DNA of 62,695 nt from Pelagibacteraceae bacterium AG-333-C14 (GTDB taxonomy: Bacteria; Pseudomonadota; Alphaproteobacteria; Pelagibacterales; AG-422-B15), in contig QBZD01000004.1 in assembly GCA_003282485.1 (NCBI GenBank), positions 1 through 62,695 on the forward strand, read 5' to 3'. Under the pieces are notes generated by a model. That model had not been told where the DNA came from and did no database searches. It worked only from the letters and a program-made list of their open reading frames with translations. The position numbers and the translations under genes were made by a program. The first letter of the stretch is position 1, and each line of letters begins with the position of its first letter. This document shows, one piece after another, positions 24,428 to 33,241 of this stretch.

Positions 24428-25342
24428 TTAAAATTCATAGTGAACCACAGCACTATGTTCTTCTTTCAGGTCATCATATAAAGTTTCATATAATTTTCGC
24501 ATCCATTTTTCTTCTAAATCAGAAAGCTCTGGGTCTTCTTGGAGATTCCAGAAACTATCATATTTCCAATTAGGATTATTAAGCCTTTCTCTTATAATGT
24601 CTTCATTTCTACTGTGATTATCAATCCATTCTCGGTATTTTTCCATTTTTTCAGAGTCATTTAGGTCACGTAATAAATATTTTTCCGAACAGAAATTTGC
24701 TAACGGTGTAAAGAATTCTTCTAACATGGCGTCAGGAAGGCCAACAAATCCAAGTTCATTACATTTTTCAAAGATTATTTTATGATAATTTAAGTCTTTG
24801 TAATAAGTAAATTCATCTGACTCAAAACAAATTTCACTGACAAAATTTCTACAATTTATAAGAAATTTATCTATTATGATATCTCGATTTTCACATTTTA
24901 ATATATTTGGATTTATATTGAGTACTCTCGGTCCTTCAGTTGTATCTAAGTAGTTTCTAGGAAAATATTGAACTAATTCATTAGGGTCATCTAAGTCCTT
25001 ATGTTCATCTTTCAAATCATATTCAGTTTTTCTAAATAATTTTAAAATTGGCAATTTTAACTCTAAATGAACTAATTTGTTTACTTTTCCAATTTGGTCA
25101 GCAAATTCTCCTTTATCTAAACTTTCTGCAAAATAATCTTCGATAGTGACGGTGTAAATTAATGAAACATCTAAATTATAACTTATTTTTTGTTTAATTG
25201 TTTCATTGCAGAAAATATTGAGACAATGCTCAGCGTCTTTCTCAAAAATAACATTTTCTCTTTTGTTTAAGCTTCCACAGTCAAATATATACTTTGTCAG
25301 TTCGCCTCTATTTATTTTTTCTTTTAGAATTATCTTATACAT
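24428..25342 (-). CDS. Soluble protein of unknown function (cassette gene 4)
   Basis: 304 aa with an ATG start at 25342. Acidic, Lys/Glu/Asp-rich, without signal peptide or membrane helices, so probably cytoplasmic. It has a Trp/Asp-rich C terminus (NPNWKYDSFWNLQEDPELSDLEEKWMRKL). Cysteines in DCGSLN and NIFCNE are not arranged as a known metal site. I recognise no domain. Its upstream region is the homologous part of repeat element C, matching the arrangement of the MORN gene with element B. Confidence 0.55.
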   Translation of the reverse strand: MYKIILKEKINRGELTKYIFDCGSLNKRENVIFEKDAEHCLNIFCNETIKQKISYNLDVSLIYTVTIEDYFAESLDKGEFADQIGKVNKLVHLELKLPILKLFRKTEYDLKDEHKDLDDPNELVQYFPRNYLDTTEGPRVLNINPNILKCENRDIIIDKFLINCRNFVSEICFESDEFTYYKDLNYHKIIFEKCNELGFVGLPDAMLEEFFTPLANFCSEKYLLRDLNDSEKMEKYREWIDNHSRNEDIIRERLNNPNWKYDSFWNLQEDPELSDLEEKWMRKLYETLYDDLKEEHSAVVHYEF

Positions 25343-25348
25343 ACAAAA

Positions 25349-25498
25349 TCATACCCCACAAATCATGATTATTTAATCACGAAGTGTCAGTATAGTGTCA
25401 GTAGACAGTCCGATCCTTATTAAAAAATGACTATAACTAATTGAAATGACTCTATTTGTGATGTGAGCCCTCACTGGTACCTAAAACCAGCGTGTCTA
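25349..25498. repeat. Repeat element C: right edge of cassette array, tRNA-Leu nt 20-50
   Basis: Homologous to the left part of element B over about 140 bp. It holds the best pair of direct repeats, GTGTCAGTATA and GTGTCAG, at about 25384-25401. It ends with 25468-25498, identical over 31 nt to 23297-23327: on the minus strand this is tRNA-Leu nt 20-50 (D-arm end, UAG anticodon arm, GTGAGGG). Unlike B, the tRNA match stops at nt 20 and the 27-nt A-type end is missing. The quinone oxidoreductase gene ends 11 nt away. Confidence 0.8.
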
Positions 25499-25508
25499 AG
25501 GTAGACAC
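25492..25508. other. Inverted repeat at the array/chromosome junction
   Basis: GTGTCTAAGGTAGACAC is a perfect 7-bp dyad with a 3-nt spacer. Its left arm is tRNA-Leu antisense. Its right arm with the preceding GG reads GGTAGACAC, which is tRNA-Leu nt 18-26 in the opposite orientation. It lies directly after the stop of the minus-strand oxidoreductase gene and could fold at its mRNA end, but there is no T run. It may mark a rearranged integration junction. Confidence 0.5.
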
Positions 25509-26525
25509 CTAAGATTTATAAAAAGAGGTAGTTAGTGATATTTTTCCAGTAGCCTTACGGGCTAAAATTGTTTCAAGAGCTTCTTGTCCTCTTTCAAGTG
25601 GGAGAACTTCTGTAACAGGTGCTTTTAATTTACCTTCTTCATACCAGCTCGTCAGTTGGTTCATATTGTCCAAATGATTTTGTGGCTCTAAAGCTGTAAA
25701 TTGGCCCCAAAATACGCCAACCGCTGAACATCCTTTAATCAGATAAAGATTCATGGGTATTTTAGGTATATGACCCGCTGCCCAACCAATAACTAAAAAA
25801 CGTCCATTCCAAGCAATACTTCTTAATGCGGGCTCGGTAAAATCAGCTCCAACGGGATCATAGATAACGTCTGGTCCTTTGCCACCTGTTGCTTTAGAGA
25901 TTTCACTTCTAAACTGTTTAACTTGATCACGATCTGTTAAATCATAGCCACCATAATTAATCACTTCATCTGCGCCGTACTGTTTGCATACTTCTAATTT
26001 CTCATCTGATGATGCAGCTGCAACAACTTTAGCGCCAAGAGCTTTACCAATTTCAACCGCTGATATACCAACACCGCCAGCTGCTCCTAAAACCAATAAA
26101 GTTTCACCTGCTTTGAGTTGGCCACGATTTTTTAATGCGTATTGTGATGTGCCGTAAGTCAATGTAAAACAAGAGGCTGTGGTAAAGTCCATACTGCTTG
26201 GTTTTTTATAAATTTGTCCTGCACTGACAACTACTTGTTCTCTGAAACCTCCAAAACCTGTCATCGCTACAACCTCATCGCCAACTTTCCAATCTATGAT
26301 GCTTTCACCAACTGCGCTAATGGTTCCTGATATTTCACCTCCTGGTGAAAAAGGAAGTGGAGGTTTTACTTGATACTTATCTTGTATGATTAAGGTATCA
26401 GGAAAATTAACTCCAGCAGCATGCACATCAACCAATATTTGACTCTTCTTTAGTTCAGGAACTTCAACATCCTCATAAACCAACGAACTTGGAGGCCCAA
26501 ATTCTTTACAAACAATTGCTTTCAT
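25509..26525 (-). CDS. NADPH:quinone oxidoreductase (zinc-independent MDR)
   Basis: Medium-chain dehydrogenase/reductase of the quinone oxidoreductase type, 338 aa. MKAIVCKEFGPPSSLVYEDVEVPELKKSQ is the typical start. AAGVNFPDTLIIQDKYQVKPPLPFSPGGEISG is the substrate side, and LVLGAAGGVGISAVEIGKALGAKVVAAASS the NADPH fold. The structural zinc cysteines of alcohol dehydrogenases are missing. It is divergent from the IalB-like gene with a 30-nt spacer. Its 3' end forms the right chromosomal flank of the cassette array. Confidence 0.9.
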   Translation of the reverse strand: MKAIVCKEFGPPSSLVYEDVEVPELKKSQILVDVHAAGVNFPDTLIIQDKYQVKPPLPFSPGGEISGTISAVGESIIDWKVGDEVVAMTGFGGFREQVVVSAGQIYKKPSSMDFTTASCFTLTYGTSQYALKNRGQLKAGETLLVLGAAGGVGISAVEIGKALGAKVVAAASSDEKLEVCKQYGADEVINYGGYDLTDRDQVKQFRSEISKATGGKGPDVIYDPVGADFTEPALRSIAWNGRFLVIGWAAGHIPKIPMNLYLIKGCSAVGVFWGQFTALEPQNHLDNMNQLTSWYEEGKLKAPVTEVLPLERGQEALETILARKATGKISLTTSFYKS

Positions 26526-26555
26526 AATTATGAATCTCGATATAAATTACTCAAT

Positions 26556-27074
26556 ATGAAATTTGTTAATTTCAGTCTTATTCTATCAATATTGCTGCTG
26601 AGTTCAATAAATGCTTTTGCAGTAATGGACGTCGTACATCTTGGCTCTTTTGGCAAAAATGGATCTTGGCAAGCAAAAGAATTTAAAGATGGTGCATCAA
26701 AGATTTGCTACATAATTTCAAAACCGATTGCAACCAATCCCTCAGACTTAAATCGAGGAGAACATGCTTTCATGATTACAAACTTTCAAGAAGATGGAAC
26801 CTCTCATGAAGCGAGTGTAGATACGGGCTTCACTTTCAAGCCAAAGAGTATGGTTGAGGTCAGCATTAATAACAGCAACTATAAATTTTTCACTGTTGAA
26901 TCAAGAGCCTGGCTAGCAAATGGAGAAAATGATCAACAACTCATCAAAGATATGAAGAATGGGGCACGCGTCAAAGTAAAAAGTATCTCAAGCAGAGGAA
27001 CAAAAATAACAGATACATATTCACTCATTGGATTTACAAAAGCATTGGCGGCGATCGACAAAGCCTGCTCATAA
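26556..27074 (+). CDS. IalB-like periplasmic protein
   Basis: 172 aa with a signal peptide (FSLILSILLLSSINAFA). The mature domain resembles the invasion-associated locus B family (COG5342): GSWQAKEFKDGASKICYIISKP, an R-G-E-H block, VEVSINNSNYKFFTVESRAWL, and KSISSRGTKITDTYSLIGFTKAL, ending with AIDKACS. Two cysteines (in KICY and KACS) may form a disulfide. Free-living alphaproteobacteria carry many such proteins, so the name does not imply virulence. It is 6 nt upstream of rlmN. Confidence 0.75.
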   Translation: MKFVNFSLILSILLLSSINAFAVMDVVHLGSFGKNGSWQAKEFKDGASKICYIISKPIATNPSDLNRGEHAFMITNFQEDGTSHEASVDTGFTFKPKSMVEVSINNSNYKFFTVESRAWLANGENDQQLIKDMKNGARVKVKSISSRGTKITDTYSLIGFTKALAAIDKACS

Positions 27075-27080
27075 ACAATC

Positions 27081-28178
27081 ATGACAGATGAAAAATCAGA
27101 CTTAATTGGACTAAGTCAATCAGAGATATATGAGTCTTTGCTCGCCAATGACCTCATAGATGCAAAAGATAAATTTCGTGCTAAGCAAATATGGCACTGG
27201 CTTTATAATAAAGGCGAGACTGATTTTGAAAAAATGAGTTCGATCTCTAAGGAATTAAGATCATCACTCCCTCACTATTATCAAATTAAAAGACCTACAA
27301 TACAAACACATGAAAAATCTACTGATGGAACACAAAAATGGTTATTCAAACTCAACGATGGAAATCTCATAGAGACAGTTTTTATTCCCGAAGACAATCG
27401 AGGAACTTTGTGTGTGTCATCACAAGTAGGCTGTACATTGAATTGTACATTTTGCTACACAGGAACGCAAAAGTTAGTACGTAATTTAACCAGTGAAGAA
27501 ATTGTTTCACAATTATTGGTAGCTAAGGATGAACTATCTGATTGGTCCAATAAACATGGAAGAAAGATATCAAATGTTGTTTTCATGGGAATGGGGGAGC
27601 CTCTCTATAATTATAAAAATGTCAAACAAGCTGCAGAAATTATGGGTGATAAGGAGGGAATTCAGCTATCAACGAAGAGAATAACACTGAGTACATCAGG
27701 CATAGTCCCTGAAATAATGAAATGGGGGGAAGAAGTGGATTCAAGGCTTGCGATATCGTTACATGCAACAAACGATGAATTACGCAATGAGATCGTGCCA
27801 ATTAATAAAAAATTTCCCTTAAAAGAATTAATTAAATCTTGCAGAGAATATCCAAGAGCTAAAAATGCAAAGCGCATTACTTTTGAGTATGTGATGCTCA
27901 AAGGGGTCAATGATGGCGTGGCCGATGCACAGAAATTGGTTAAATTAATTTCAGGAATTCCAGCAAAAATTAATCTAATCCCATTTAATCCGTGGCCTAA
28001 TTCACCTTATGAATGCTCTGATAAAGAGCAAATTAAGAAATTTAGTGACATCATTAAAAATGCAGGTTATGCAAGCCCTGTTAGAAAAACAAGAGGACAA
28101 GATATTATGGCAGCATGCGGTCAACTCAAGTCTTCAAGTATTAAAGTAAGAAAAAGTGAACTAAGAAATCATGGATAA
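27081..28178 (+). CDS. rlmN: Dual-specificity 23S rRNA/tRNA m2A methyltransferase RlmN
   Basis: Radical-SAM enzyme methylating C2 of adenosine 2503 in 23S rRNA and A37 in some tRNAs. 365 aa. Cluster motif [11 protein letters not shown] near residue 118, then [12 protein letters not shown] and [11 protein letters not shown]. The second catalytic cysteine is in [11 protein letters not shown] near the C terminus. The N-terminal [15 protein letters not shown] helix-hairpin region is present. It overlaps argG by 8 nt. Confidence 0.96.
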   Translation: MTDEKSDLIGLSQSEIYESLLANDLIDAKDKFRAKQIWHWLYNKGETDFEKMSSISKELRSSLPHYYQIKRPTIQTHEKSTDGTQKWLFKLNDGNLIETVFIPEDNRGTLCVSSQVGCTLNCTFCYTGTQKLVRNLTSEEIVSQLLVAKDELSDWSNKHGRKISNVVFMGMGEPLYNYKNVKQAAEIMGDKEGIQLSTKRITLSTSGIVPEIMKWGEEVDSRLAISLHATNDELRNEIVPINKKFPLKELIKSCREYPRAKNAKRITFEYVMLKGVNDGVADAQKLVKLISGIPAKINLIPFNPWPNSPYECSDKEQIKKFSDIIKNAGYASPVRKTRGQDIMAACGQLKSSSIKVRKSELRNHG

Positions 28179-29364
28179 AGTAAATAAAGTTGTTCTTGCT
28201 TACTCAGGTGGGCTCGATACATCCGTTATATTAAGATGGCTTAAAGAAACCTACTCGTGCGAGGTAGTTACGTTTACCGCAAACTTAGGCCAAGATGAAG
28301 ATTATAATATGGTTGAGAAAAAAGCAACTCAGCAAGGTGTTAAAGAAATATTCATTGAAGATCTCAAAGAAGAATTCGTTCGAGATTATGTTTTTCCTAT
28401 GTTCAGAGCCAATCCACTTTATGAGGGCTATTATCTTTTAGGCACATCTATTGCGAGACCTTTGATTGCACAAAAACAAATTGAAATTGCGAACAAAGTA
28501 GGAGCTGATGCTGTTTCGCATGGTGCAACTGGCAAAGGTAACGATCAAATTAGATTTGAGTTGGGTTATTATTATCACAAACCAGACATAAAAATTATCA
28601 GTCCATGGAGAGAATGGGATCTTACATCCAGAACATCTTTAGTTGAGTATGCTGATCAATACGGTATTGAAATTGCAAAAGATAAAAGAGGTGAACAACC
28701 TTTTAGTATTGATGAAAATATTTTGCACTCTTCTGCTGAGGGCAAAGTCCTCGAAGATCCTTGGGAAGAAGCTCCTGATTATGTATATACGAGATCTGTA
28801 TCCCCTGAAATTGCACCAGATACTCCAGAAGAGATCACCATAGAATTTAAACAGGGTGATGCCTGCGCTTTAAACGGACAAAGCATGACACCTTTTGAAT
28901 TATTGAAAGCCTTGAACGAGATGGGCGGAAAACATGGTATTGGTAGGGTCGATTTGGTTGAAAATAGATATATCGGCATGAAATCTAGAGGAATATACGA
29001 AACACCCGGGGGAACAATCCTCTATCACGCACACAGAGCCATAGAAAGCATCACATTAGACAAAGAAGCAGCACATATGAAAGATGAACTGTCTCCTAAG
29101 TATGCAGAATTAGTCTACAACGGCTATTGGTTTTCACCAGAGAGAGAAATGATGCAATCCATGATTGATAAATCTCAAGCAAATGTAGAAGGTAAAGTCA
29201 GACTAAAACTCTATAAAGGCAATACAATGATTACAGGCCGTGAATCCTCAATGAGTTTGTATAATCCTAATCTAGCAACTTTTGAATCAGATGACATCTA
29301 CTCACAAAAAGATGCTGAAGGCTTTATCAAGCTGAATGCTTTGAGATTAAGAGAGAAAAAATAA
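28171..29364 (+). CDS. argG: Argininosuccinate synthase
   Basis: Joins citrulline and aspartate with ATP in arginine synthesis. 397 aa, full length. The PP-loop is [16 protein letters not shown] near residue 10. Further family blocks are [29 protein letters not shown] and [13 protein letters not shown]. It overlaps the rlmN end. Its stop is immediately followed by the stop of the convergent folD with no spacer. Confidence 0.97.
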   Translation: MDKVNKVVLAYSGGLDTSVILRWLKETYSCEVVTFTANLGQDEDYNMVEKKATQQGVKEIFIEDLKEEFVRDYVFPMFRANPLYEGYYLLGTSIARPLIAQKQIEIANKVGADAVSHGATGKGNDQIRFELGYYYHKPDIKIISPWREWDLTSRTSLVEYADQYGIEIAKDKRGEQPFSIDENILHSSAEGKVLEDPWEEAPDYVYTRSVSPEIAPDTPEEITIEFKQGDACALNGQSMTPFELLKALNEMGGKHGIGRVDLVENRYIGMKSRGIYETPGGTILYHAHRAIESITLDKEAAHMKDELSPKYAELVYNGYWFSPEREMMQSMIDKSQANVEGKVRLKLYKGNTMITGRESSMSLYNPNLATFESDDIYSQKDAEGFIKLNALRLREKK

Positions 29365-30252
29365 TTATTGTTGCTGCCGTATGGCAGCGTCAACTGTGTT
29401 CTTCAATAAACATGCGATTGTCATAGGTCCAACACCGCCAGGTACTGGGGTTATTGCTGAAGCTACACTTAATACTTCATCAAAATCGACATCGCCAACG
29501 AGTTTTGTTTTGCCTGGATTTTCCGGATGATCAACACGATTGATGCCGACATCAATAACTATCGCACCTTCTTTAATCCAATCTTTTTTAACCATCAGTG
29601 GTCTTCCCACCGCCGCAACAACAATATCTGCTTGCCTGGTAAGCTCTTGAATATTTCTTGTTTTTGAGTGAACAATGGTCACGGTGCAAGACTCCTCTAA
29701 AAGCAATTGTGCCATAGGTTTCCCAACGATATTGGATCTGCCAATAATGACAGCGTGCATCCCTTTAAGATCAGCAACAGATCTTTTTAACATCAGATAA
29801 CAGCCAAGAGGAGTACACGGGGTAAATGTTTTATTTAAAAGGTCTCCACCAATTGAGTTTCTACCAACGTTTACTGCATGAAATCCATCTGCATCTTTAA
29901 TGGGATCAATTGAATCGATGATTGCTCTTGAGTCTATATGTGATGGCAGTGGTAATTGAACCAGTATACCGTTCACTTTGTCGTCTTTGTTAAGATCATC
30001 AATAAGCTTCAATAAATCAGTTTCAGCAACGCTAGTATCTAAAAAATGGTCTTCCACATCCATTCCAATTTCTTTAGCCATTTTTGTTTTAGTCTTTACA
30101 TAAACCTGACTAGCTGGATCTTCACCCACTAAGACAACTGCAAGGGTAGGAACTTTGTTAAAATCTTTTTTAAAAGCCTCAACTTTTACTGCAGTTTCTG
30201 CACGCAAATCAGCAGCAATTTTTTTTCCATCAATTAATTTATTTTCATCCAT
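29365..30252 (-). CDS. folD: Methylenetetrahydrofolate dehydrogenase/cyclohydrolase FolD
   Basis: Bifunctional enzyme interconverting 5,10-methylene-, methenyl- and 10-formyl-THF. 295 aa. [20 protein letters not shown] holds the catalytic Tyr and Lys near 51-55. [39 protein letters not shown] (NADP site) and [15 protein letters not shown] all fit. It is the last gene of the minus-strand run from YCF48 to folD and provides one-carbon units for purine synthesis (purH at 45.6 kb). Confidence 0.97.
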   Translation of the reverse strand: MDENKLIDGKKIAADLRAETAVKVEAFKKDFNKVPTLAVVLVGEDPASQVYVKTKTKMAKEIGMDVEDHFLDTSVAETDLLKLIDDLNKDDKVNGILVQLPLPSHIDSRAIIDSIDPIKDADGFHAVNVGRNSIGGDLLNKTFTPCTPLGCYLMLKRSVADLKGMHAVIIGRSNIVGKPMAQLLLEESCTVTIVHSKTRNIQELTRQADIVVAAVGRPLMVKKDWIKEGAIVIDVGINRVDHPENPGKTKLVGDVDFDEVLSVASAITPVPGGVGPMTIACLLKNTVDAAIRQQQ

Positions 30253-30255
30253 AAT

Positions 30256-30549
30256 TTATAATGCAGTTGTCATATAAAAATATTCAAAAAGTAGATTTCT
30301 AATGAAGTACAAAATCAAGATTAAAATAACTGGAGATATATCAATCCCACTCAGATTTGGCAAAAAGTTTCTTATTGGGTTAAGCAATGGGTCAGTTAAC
30401 TTTTTTGTTCCATAATAAACAGCAATAATAATTCTATTCTGGGTATTAAAGATATTCATTGCCAACAACCAGCTAAAAATGACATTGATGATTAATACCC
30501 ATGTATAAAGATTGATAACTTGATCAAAGAGAATAATGAGTGAATTCAT
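30256..30549 (-). CDS. YggT-family membrane protein
   Basis: 97 aa with two to three hydrophobic helices. INVIFSWLLAMNIFNTQNRIIIAVYYGTKKLTDPLLNPIRNFLPNLSGIDISPVILILILYFIRNLL carries the YGGT-family pattern: a helix with SW, then LTDPLLxPIRxxLPxxxGIDxSPVI. Relatives occur in cell-division and osmotic-tolerance contexts, but the molecular role is unknown. It overlaps the upstream amidotransferase gene by 4 nt and lies 3 nt before folD. Confidence 0.88.
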   Translation of the reverse strand: MNSLIILFDQVINLYTWVLIINVIFSWLLAMNIFNTQNRIIIAVYYGTKKLTDPLLNPIRNFLPNLSGIDISPVILILILYFIRNLLFEYFYMTTAL

Positions 30550-31244
30550 GAATTAATGTCTTTCAATAAGTAGTTATCTAAAAAGGATTCTAACCATAAA
30601 TTTATTTTTTTACCATGTTTAAGTCGATGAGTAAGTTGTTCACGTCGATTTTGTGCACCTTTTTCTTTCAGCATATAGCCTGCATAGTACAGCCAACGAA
30701 GATGCATCTTCCAATTAACCTCAGGATGAAATTGTATAGCTAAAGCATTCTTATATCGAAATGCCTGCTCTCTAAATAGATCACCCTTAGCTAGAATTTC
30801 GCATGACTGGGGCACGGTAAAACCTTCTCGGTGCCACTGGAAAAACTTTTTCTGACTTTGAAACATCTTATGGCCGTCTCCTGTGGGATTGATGTCAAAA
30901 AAACCAATTTCAAGCGTGAGATCTTGAGATTTTTGAACTGACCCTCCAAGGTTCTTTGCCAGCATTTGAGCACCTAAACATATACCCAGGAATGGCTTAT
31001 TGGATTCAAGTACTTTGGATATCCAATCTATCTCGTATTTTATATAATCAAGATCATCATTAGCACTTGGCGGTCCACCATATATGACTGCTAAATCATG
31101 CTCATCCATATTTTCTGGAAGCTTTTCACCAATGACTGGCCTTCTAACATCAAGAGTATAGCCTCTCTCTCTTAACTTGATGCCAACATCTCCTGTGCTT
31201 GATCTTGGTTGATGAACAACCATTAATGCAGTTTTTTTATTCAT
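30546..31244 (-). CDS. Class I glutamine amidotransferase-like protein
   Basis: 232 aa, resembling stand-alone GMP-synthase-type amidotransferases. AVIYGGPPSANDDLDYIKYEIDWI precedes the nucleophile elbow FLGICLGAQMLAKNLGG with Cys89. FFQWHREGF and IQFHPEVNW supply the catalytic His and Glu. A charged C-terminal extension follows. The cognate acceptor domain is unknown; it could be a gamma-glutamyl hydrolase-like enzyme acting on small molecules. It is co-transcribed with an SDR upstream and YggT downstream. Confidence 0.85.
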   Translation of the reverse strand: MNKKTALMVVHQPRSSTGDVGIKLRERGYTLDVRRPVIGEKLPENMDEHDLAVIYGGPPSANDDLDYIKYEIDWISKVLESNKPFLGICLGAQMLAKNLGGSVQKSQDLTLEIGFFDINPTGDGHKMFQSQKKFFQWHREGFTVPQSCEILAKGDLFREQAFRYKNALAIQFHPEVNWKMHLRWLYYAGYMLKEKGAQNRREQLTHRLKHGKKINLWLESFLDNYLLKDINS

Positions 31245-31260
31245 AGCTTAAACTATGAAA

Positions 31261-32031
31261 CTACATTGCGCTTAGGCCACCATCAAGAACAATCTCTGAA
31301 CCTGTCATGAATTTAGACTCTTCTGACGCCAAATATAAAATAGCATAAGACACGTCATCTGTATCACCAATTTTATTCATTGGAATTTGCCTTGATAATT
31401 TTGCAACAGCTTCAGCTTCGCCAAAAGCTTGCTTTATTGGATCAAGAATAGGTGTGTTTACAAAAGCTGGATGAATTGAGTTACATCTCACATCATACCC
31501 TTTCTTTGCACAAAATAAGGCTACTGATTTAGAGAGGTGACGTACACCTGCTTTAGATGAATTATAGGCAGCTGTATTCCAGCCCGCAACAATACCTGAA
31601 ATTGATGAAATATTAATTATTGATCCATTCCCGTACTTACCCATGACTGGAACTGCATACTTGCAGCCAAGAAAAACACTATCAAGATTAACGTGGTGCA
31701 CTTTTTTCCATATATCAAAATCAGTTGACACAACATCAGCACCAAGACTAATCCCAGCACTATTCACAAGAATATTTATTTTTCCGTGATCATTCTCTGT
31801 TTTATTTATTAATTCAATCCATGAGTCTTCTTGGGTAACATCATGAAACAAAGTCTGGAATTGAGACTGACTAAAGTCATTCAGGCGATCTGGCATTGAG
31901 TCTAATACTTCACGATTTACATCGGTAAGTACTACTTTTGCTCCCTCTTCTAGAAGCATACGTGCTGCGGCAAATCCGAGTCCAGAAGCTGCGCCAGTGA
32001 TAATTGCAACTTTGTCCTGTACTCGTCCCAT
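31261..32031 (-). CDS. SDR-family NAD(P)-dependent oxidoreductase
   Basis: Classical short-chain dehydrogenase, 256 aa. Cofactor site ITGAASGLGFAAARMLLEEG with Asp in LTDVN (suggesting NAD preference). NSAGISLG, INISSISGIVAG (catalytic Ser), AAYNSSKAGVRHL (Tyr-x-x-x-Lys) and C-terminal ASEESKFMTGSEIVLDGG follow. This is the cyclopentanol/3-alpha-hydroxysteroid dehydrogenase-like type. It starts 1 nt after the stop of the YCF48-like gene. Neighbouring DUF1302/DUF1329/YCF48 genes often sit near catabolic SDRs for hydrophobic substrates, which hints at a lipid or terpenoid substrate. Confidence 0.88.
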   Translation of the reverse strand: MGRVQDKVAIITGAASGLGFAAARMLLEEGAKVVLTDVNREVLDSMPDRLNDFSQSQFQTLFHDVTQEDSWIELINKTENDHGKINILVNSAGISLGADVVSTDFDIWKKVHHVNLDSVFLGCKYAVPVMGKYGNGSIINISSISGIVAGWNTAAYNSSKAGVRHLSKSVALFCAKKGYDVRCNSIHPAFVNTPILDPIKQAFGEAEAVAKLSRQIPMNKIGDTDDVSYAILYLASEESKFMTGSEIVLDGGLSAM

Positions 32032-32032
32032 C

Positions 32033-33163
32033 CTATCCTAAATCTAATTTAAAATAACTGTCCTGAGAACTTGTATCTTCTGATGAGTAATTATTATAGC
32101 ATTCAATCATACTGTGCTTTCTAAAGCCTTTCTCTCCAGCCAATAGAAATTCATCACTTCCTAAATATACAACTGAAGTGTTGCTTAAACGATCAGACCT
32201 CACACATGTTTCTATATTTTTTTTTCTGTATAAATCAATAATTGAAATCGCTCCTCCATTGCCACTCATCGCGATACGTCCGTCATCAAGAGTAACTGCA
32301 TTGGTTAAGCTATTTTTTGAACCTATATTAAGCTTTTTAAAAGCTAGAGTCTTACACTCGCCTGAAAAATATCCACTCTCATAACAAGCTAATGTTGTAA
32401 TTGCGTCACTTGGTATTCTATCATCCTGTCCGTACTGTGTAATCAAGGTAAGGTTTCCGGACATACCCAGAAGAAGAGACTGCCCGTCATCAACTTTTAT
32501 GCCTGCCCAGTATGAACCTTCATAGTCGGTACTAACCGCAAGCCAATTTAAACCCCTATCATCTGAAATATAATATTTCCCTAACTCTCCAACAGCATAA
32601 ACTTCATTTTGAGCTGACTTCCTCCAAATTTGTGCATCAGCGTAAGTAAAGTTTAGATGTGGCTGGAATTCATCATCATCAAGAAACAAGTAGCCCCATG
32701 TTTTACCTCCATCTTCCGTTCTTAATGAAAGGGCGAATGCTCCTATTGCAATGCCTTCCTTATCATCAAACATATGTATTGAAAGTAGTGGTGCGTCCCA
32801 ATCAACATCTTCGTATTGCTTAACCCAAGTTTTACCATAATCATTTGAATGAAGTATGGTTGCATCATGGCCAGTCACCCAACACGACTGCTTACTTGAA
32901 CAACTGATATCAGTTAATGTGCTTGTATAGGGTACACTGTCAGCTTGAATCCAACTATTGCCAAGATCATCAGAATACAAAATAATTCCATGCTCTCCCA
33001 CCGCATAAATTCTATTATCTACTTTATCCATTGCGTTAATTAGAGACTGTGATGCTAGCACTGATTTTGCAGCATAGCCTGATCCATAATTAAAGTTTGA
33101 TGAAGATACTGAACCTACATTGAGAAGTAAAAAAGTGAATAAAATAGTTAGCGTGCGGAACAT
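32033..33163 (-). CDS. YCF48/BNR-repeat periplasmic protein
   Basis: 376 aa with a signal peptide (LTILFTFLLLNVGSVSS). The body is a beta-propeller of the YCF48/sialidase-like type: repeats such as AVGEHGIILYSDDLGNSWIQ, VTGHDATILHSNDYGKTWVK, AIGAFALSLRTEDGGKTWGY and AVGELGKYYISDDRGLNWL carry Asp-box S-x-D-x-G-x-x-W motifs. Automatic names such as photosystem II assembly factor derive from plastid Ycf48; no photosystem is expected here. It lies downstream of DUF1302-DUF1329, behind a terminator, as in the known DUF1302/DUF1329/YCF48 clusters. Confidence 0.85.
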   Translation of the reverse strand: MFRTLTILFTFLLLNVGSVSSSNFNYGSGYAAKSVLASQSLINAMDKVDNRIYAVGEHGIILYSDDLGNSWIQADSVPYTSTLTDISCSSKQSCWVTGHDATILHSNDYGKTWVKQYEDVDWDAPLLSIHMFDDKEGIAIGAFALSLRTEDGGKTWGYLFLDDDEFQPHLNFTYADAQIWRKSAQNEVYAVGELGKYYISDDRGLNWLAVSTDYEGSYWAGIKVDDGQSLLLGMSGNLTLITQYGQDDRIPSDAITTLACYESGYFSGECKTLAFKKLNIGSKNSLTNAVTLDDGRIAMSGNGGAISIIDLYRKKNIETCVRSDRLSNTSVVYLGSDEFLLAGEKGFRKHSMIECYNNYSSEDTSSQDSYFKLDLG

Positions 33164-33180
33164 ATTGTTTTAAATAAATT

Positions 33181-33213
33181 AAAACCCGACTTAAAAAATT
33201 CAAGTCGGGTTTT
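33181..33213. terminator. Strong intrinsic terminator after the DUF1329 gene
   Basis: AAAACCCGACTT pairs perfectly with AAGTCGGGTTTT (12 bp) around a 9-nt loop. The A and T ends make it terminator-like on either strand. On the minus strand it follows the DUF1329 stop by about 30 nt and precedes the YCF48 gene. It would insulate strongly expressed DUF1302-DUF1329 from the downstream YCF48-folD genes. Confidence 0.85.
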
Positions 33214-33241
33214 ATCTTAATTATTGTTAGTGGTAAAGAGC

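Noticed and set aside
21580-25508. Integron cassette array or CRISPR array
   Set aside because: The repeats are not attC-like (no conserved inverse core sites seen) and spacers are whole genes, not 30-40-nt spacers; no integron integrase or cas gene is present.
26556-27074. Virulence (invasion) factor
   Set aside because: IalB-like proteins are widespread in free-living alphaproteobacteria; nothing else here suggests a pathogen.
32033-33163. Photosystem II stability factor
   Set aside because: The beta-propeller similarity to Ycf48 is structural; gene context is DUF1302/DUF1329 and no photosynthesis genes are seen.
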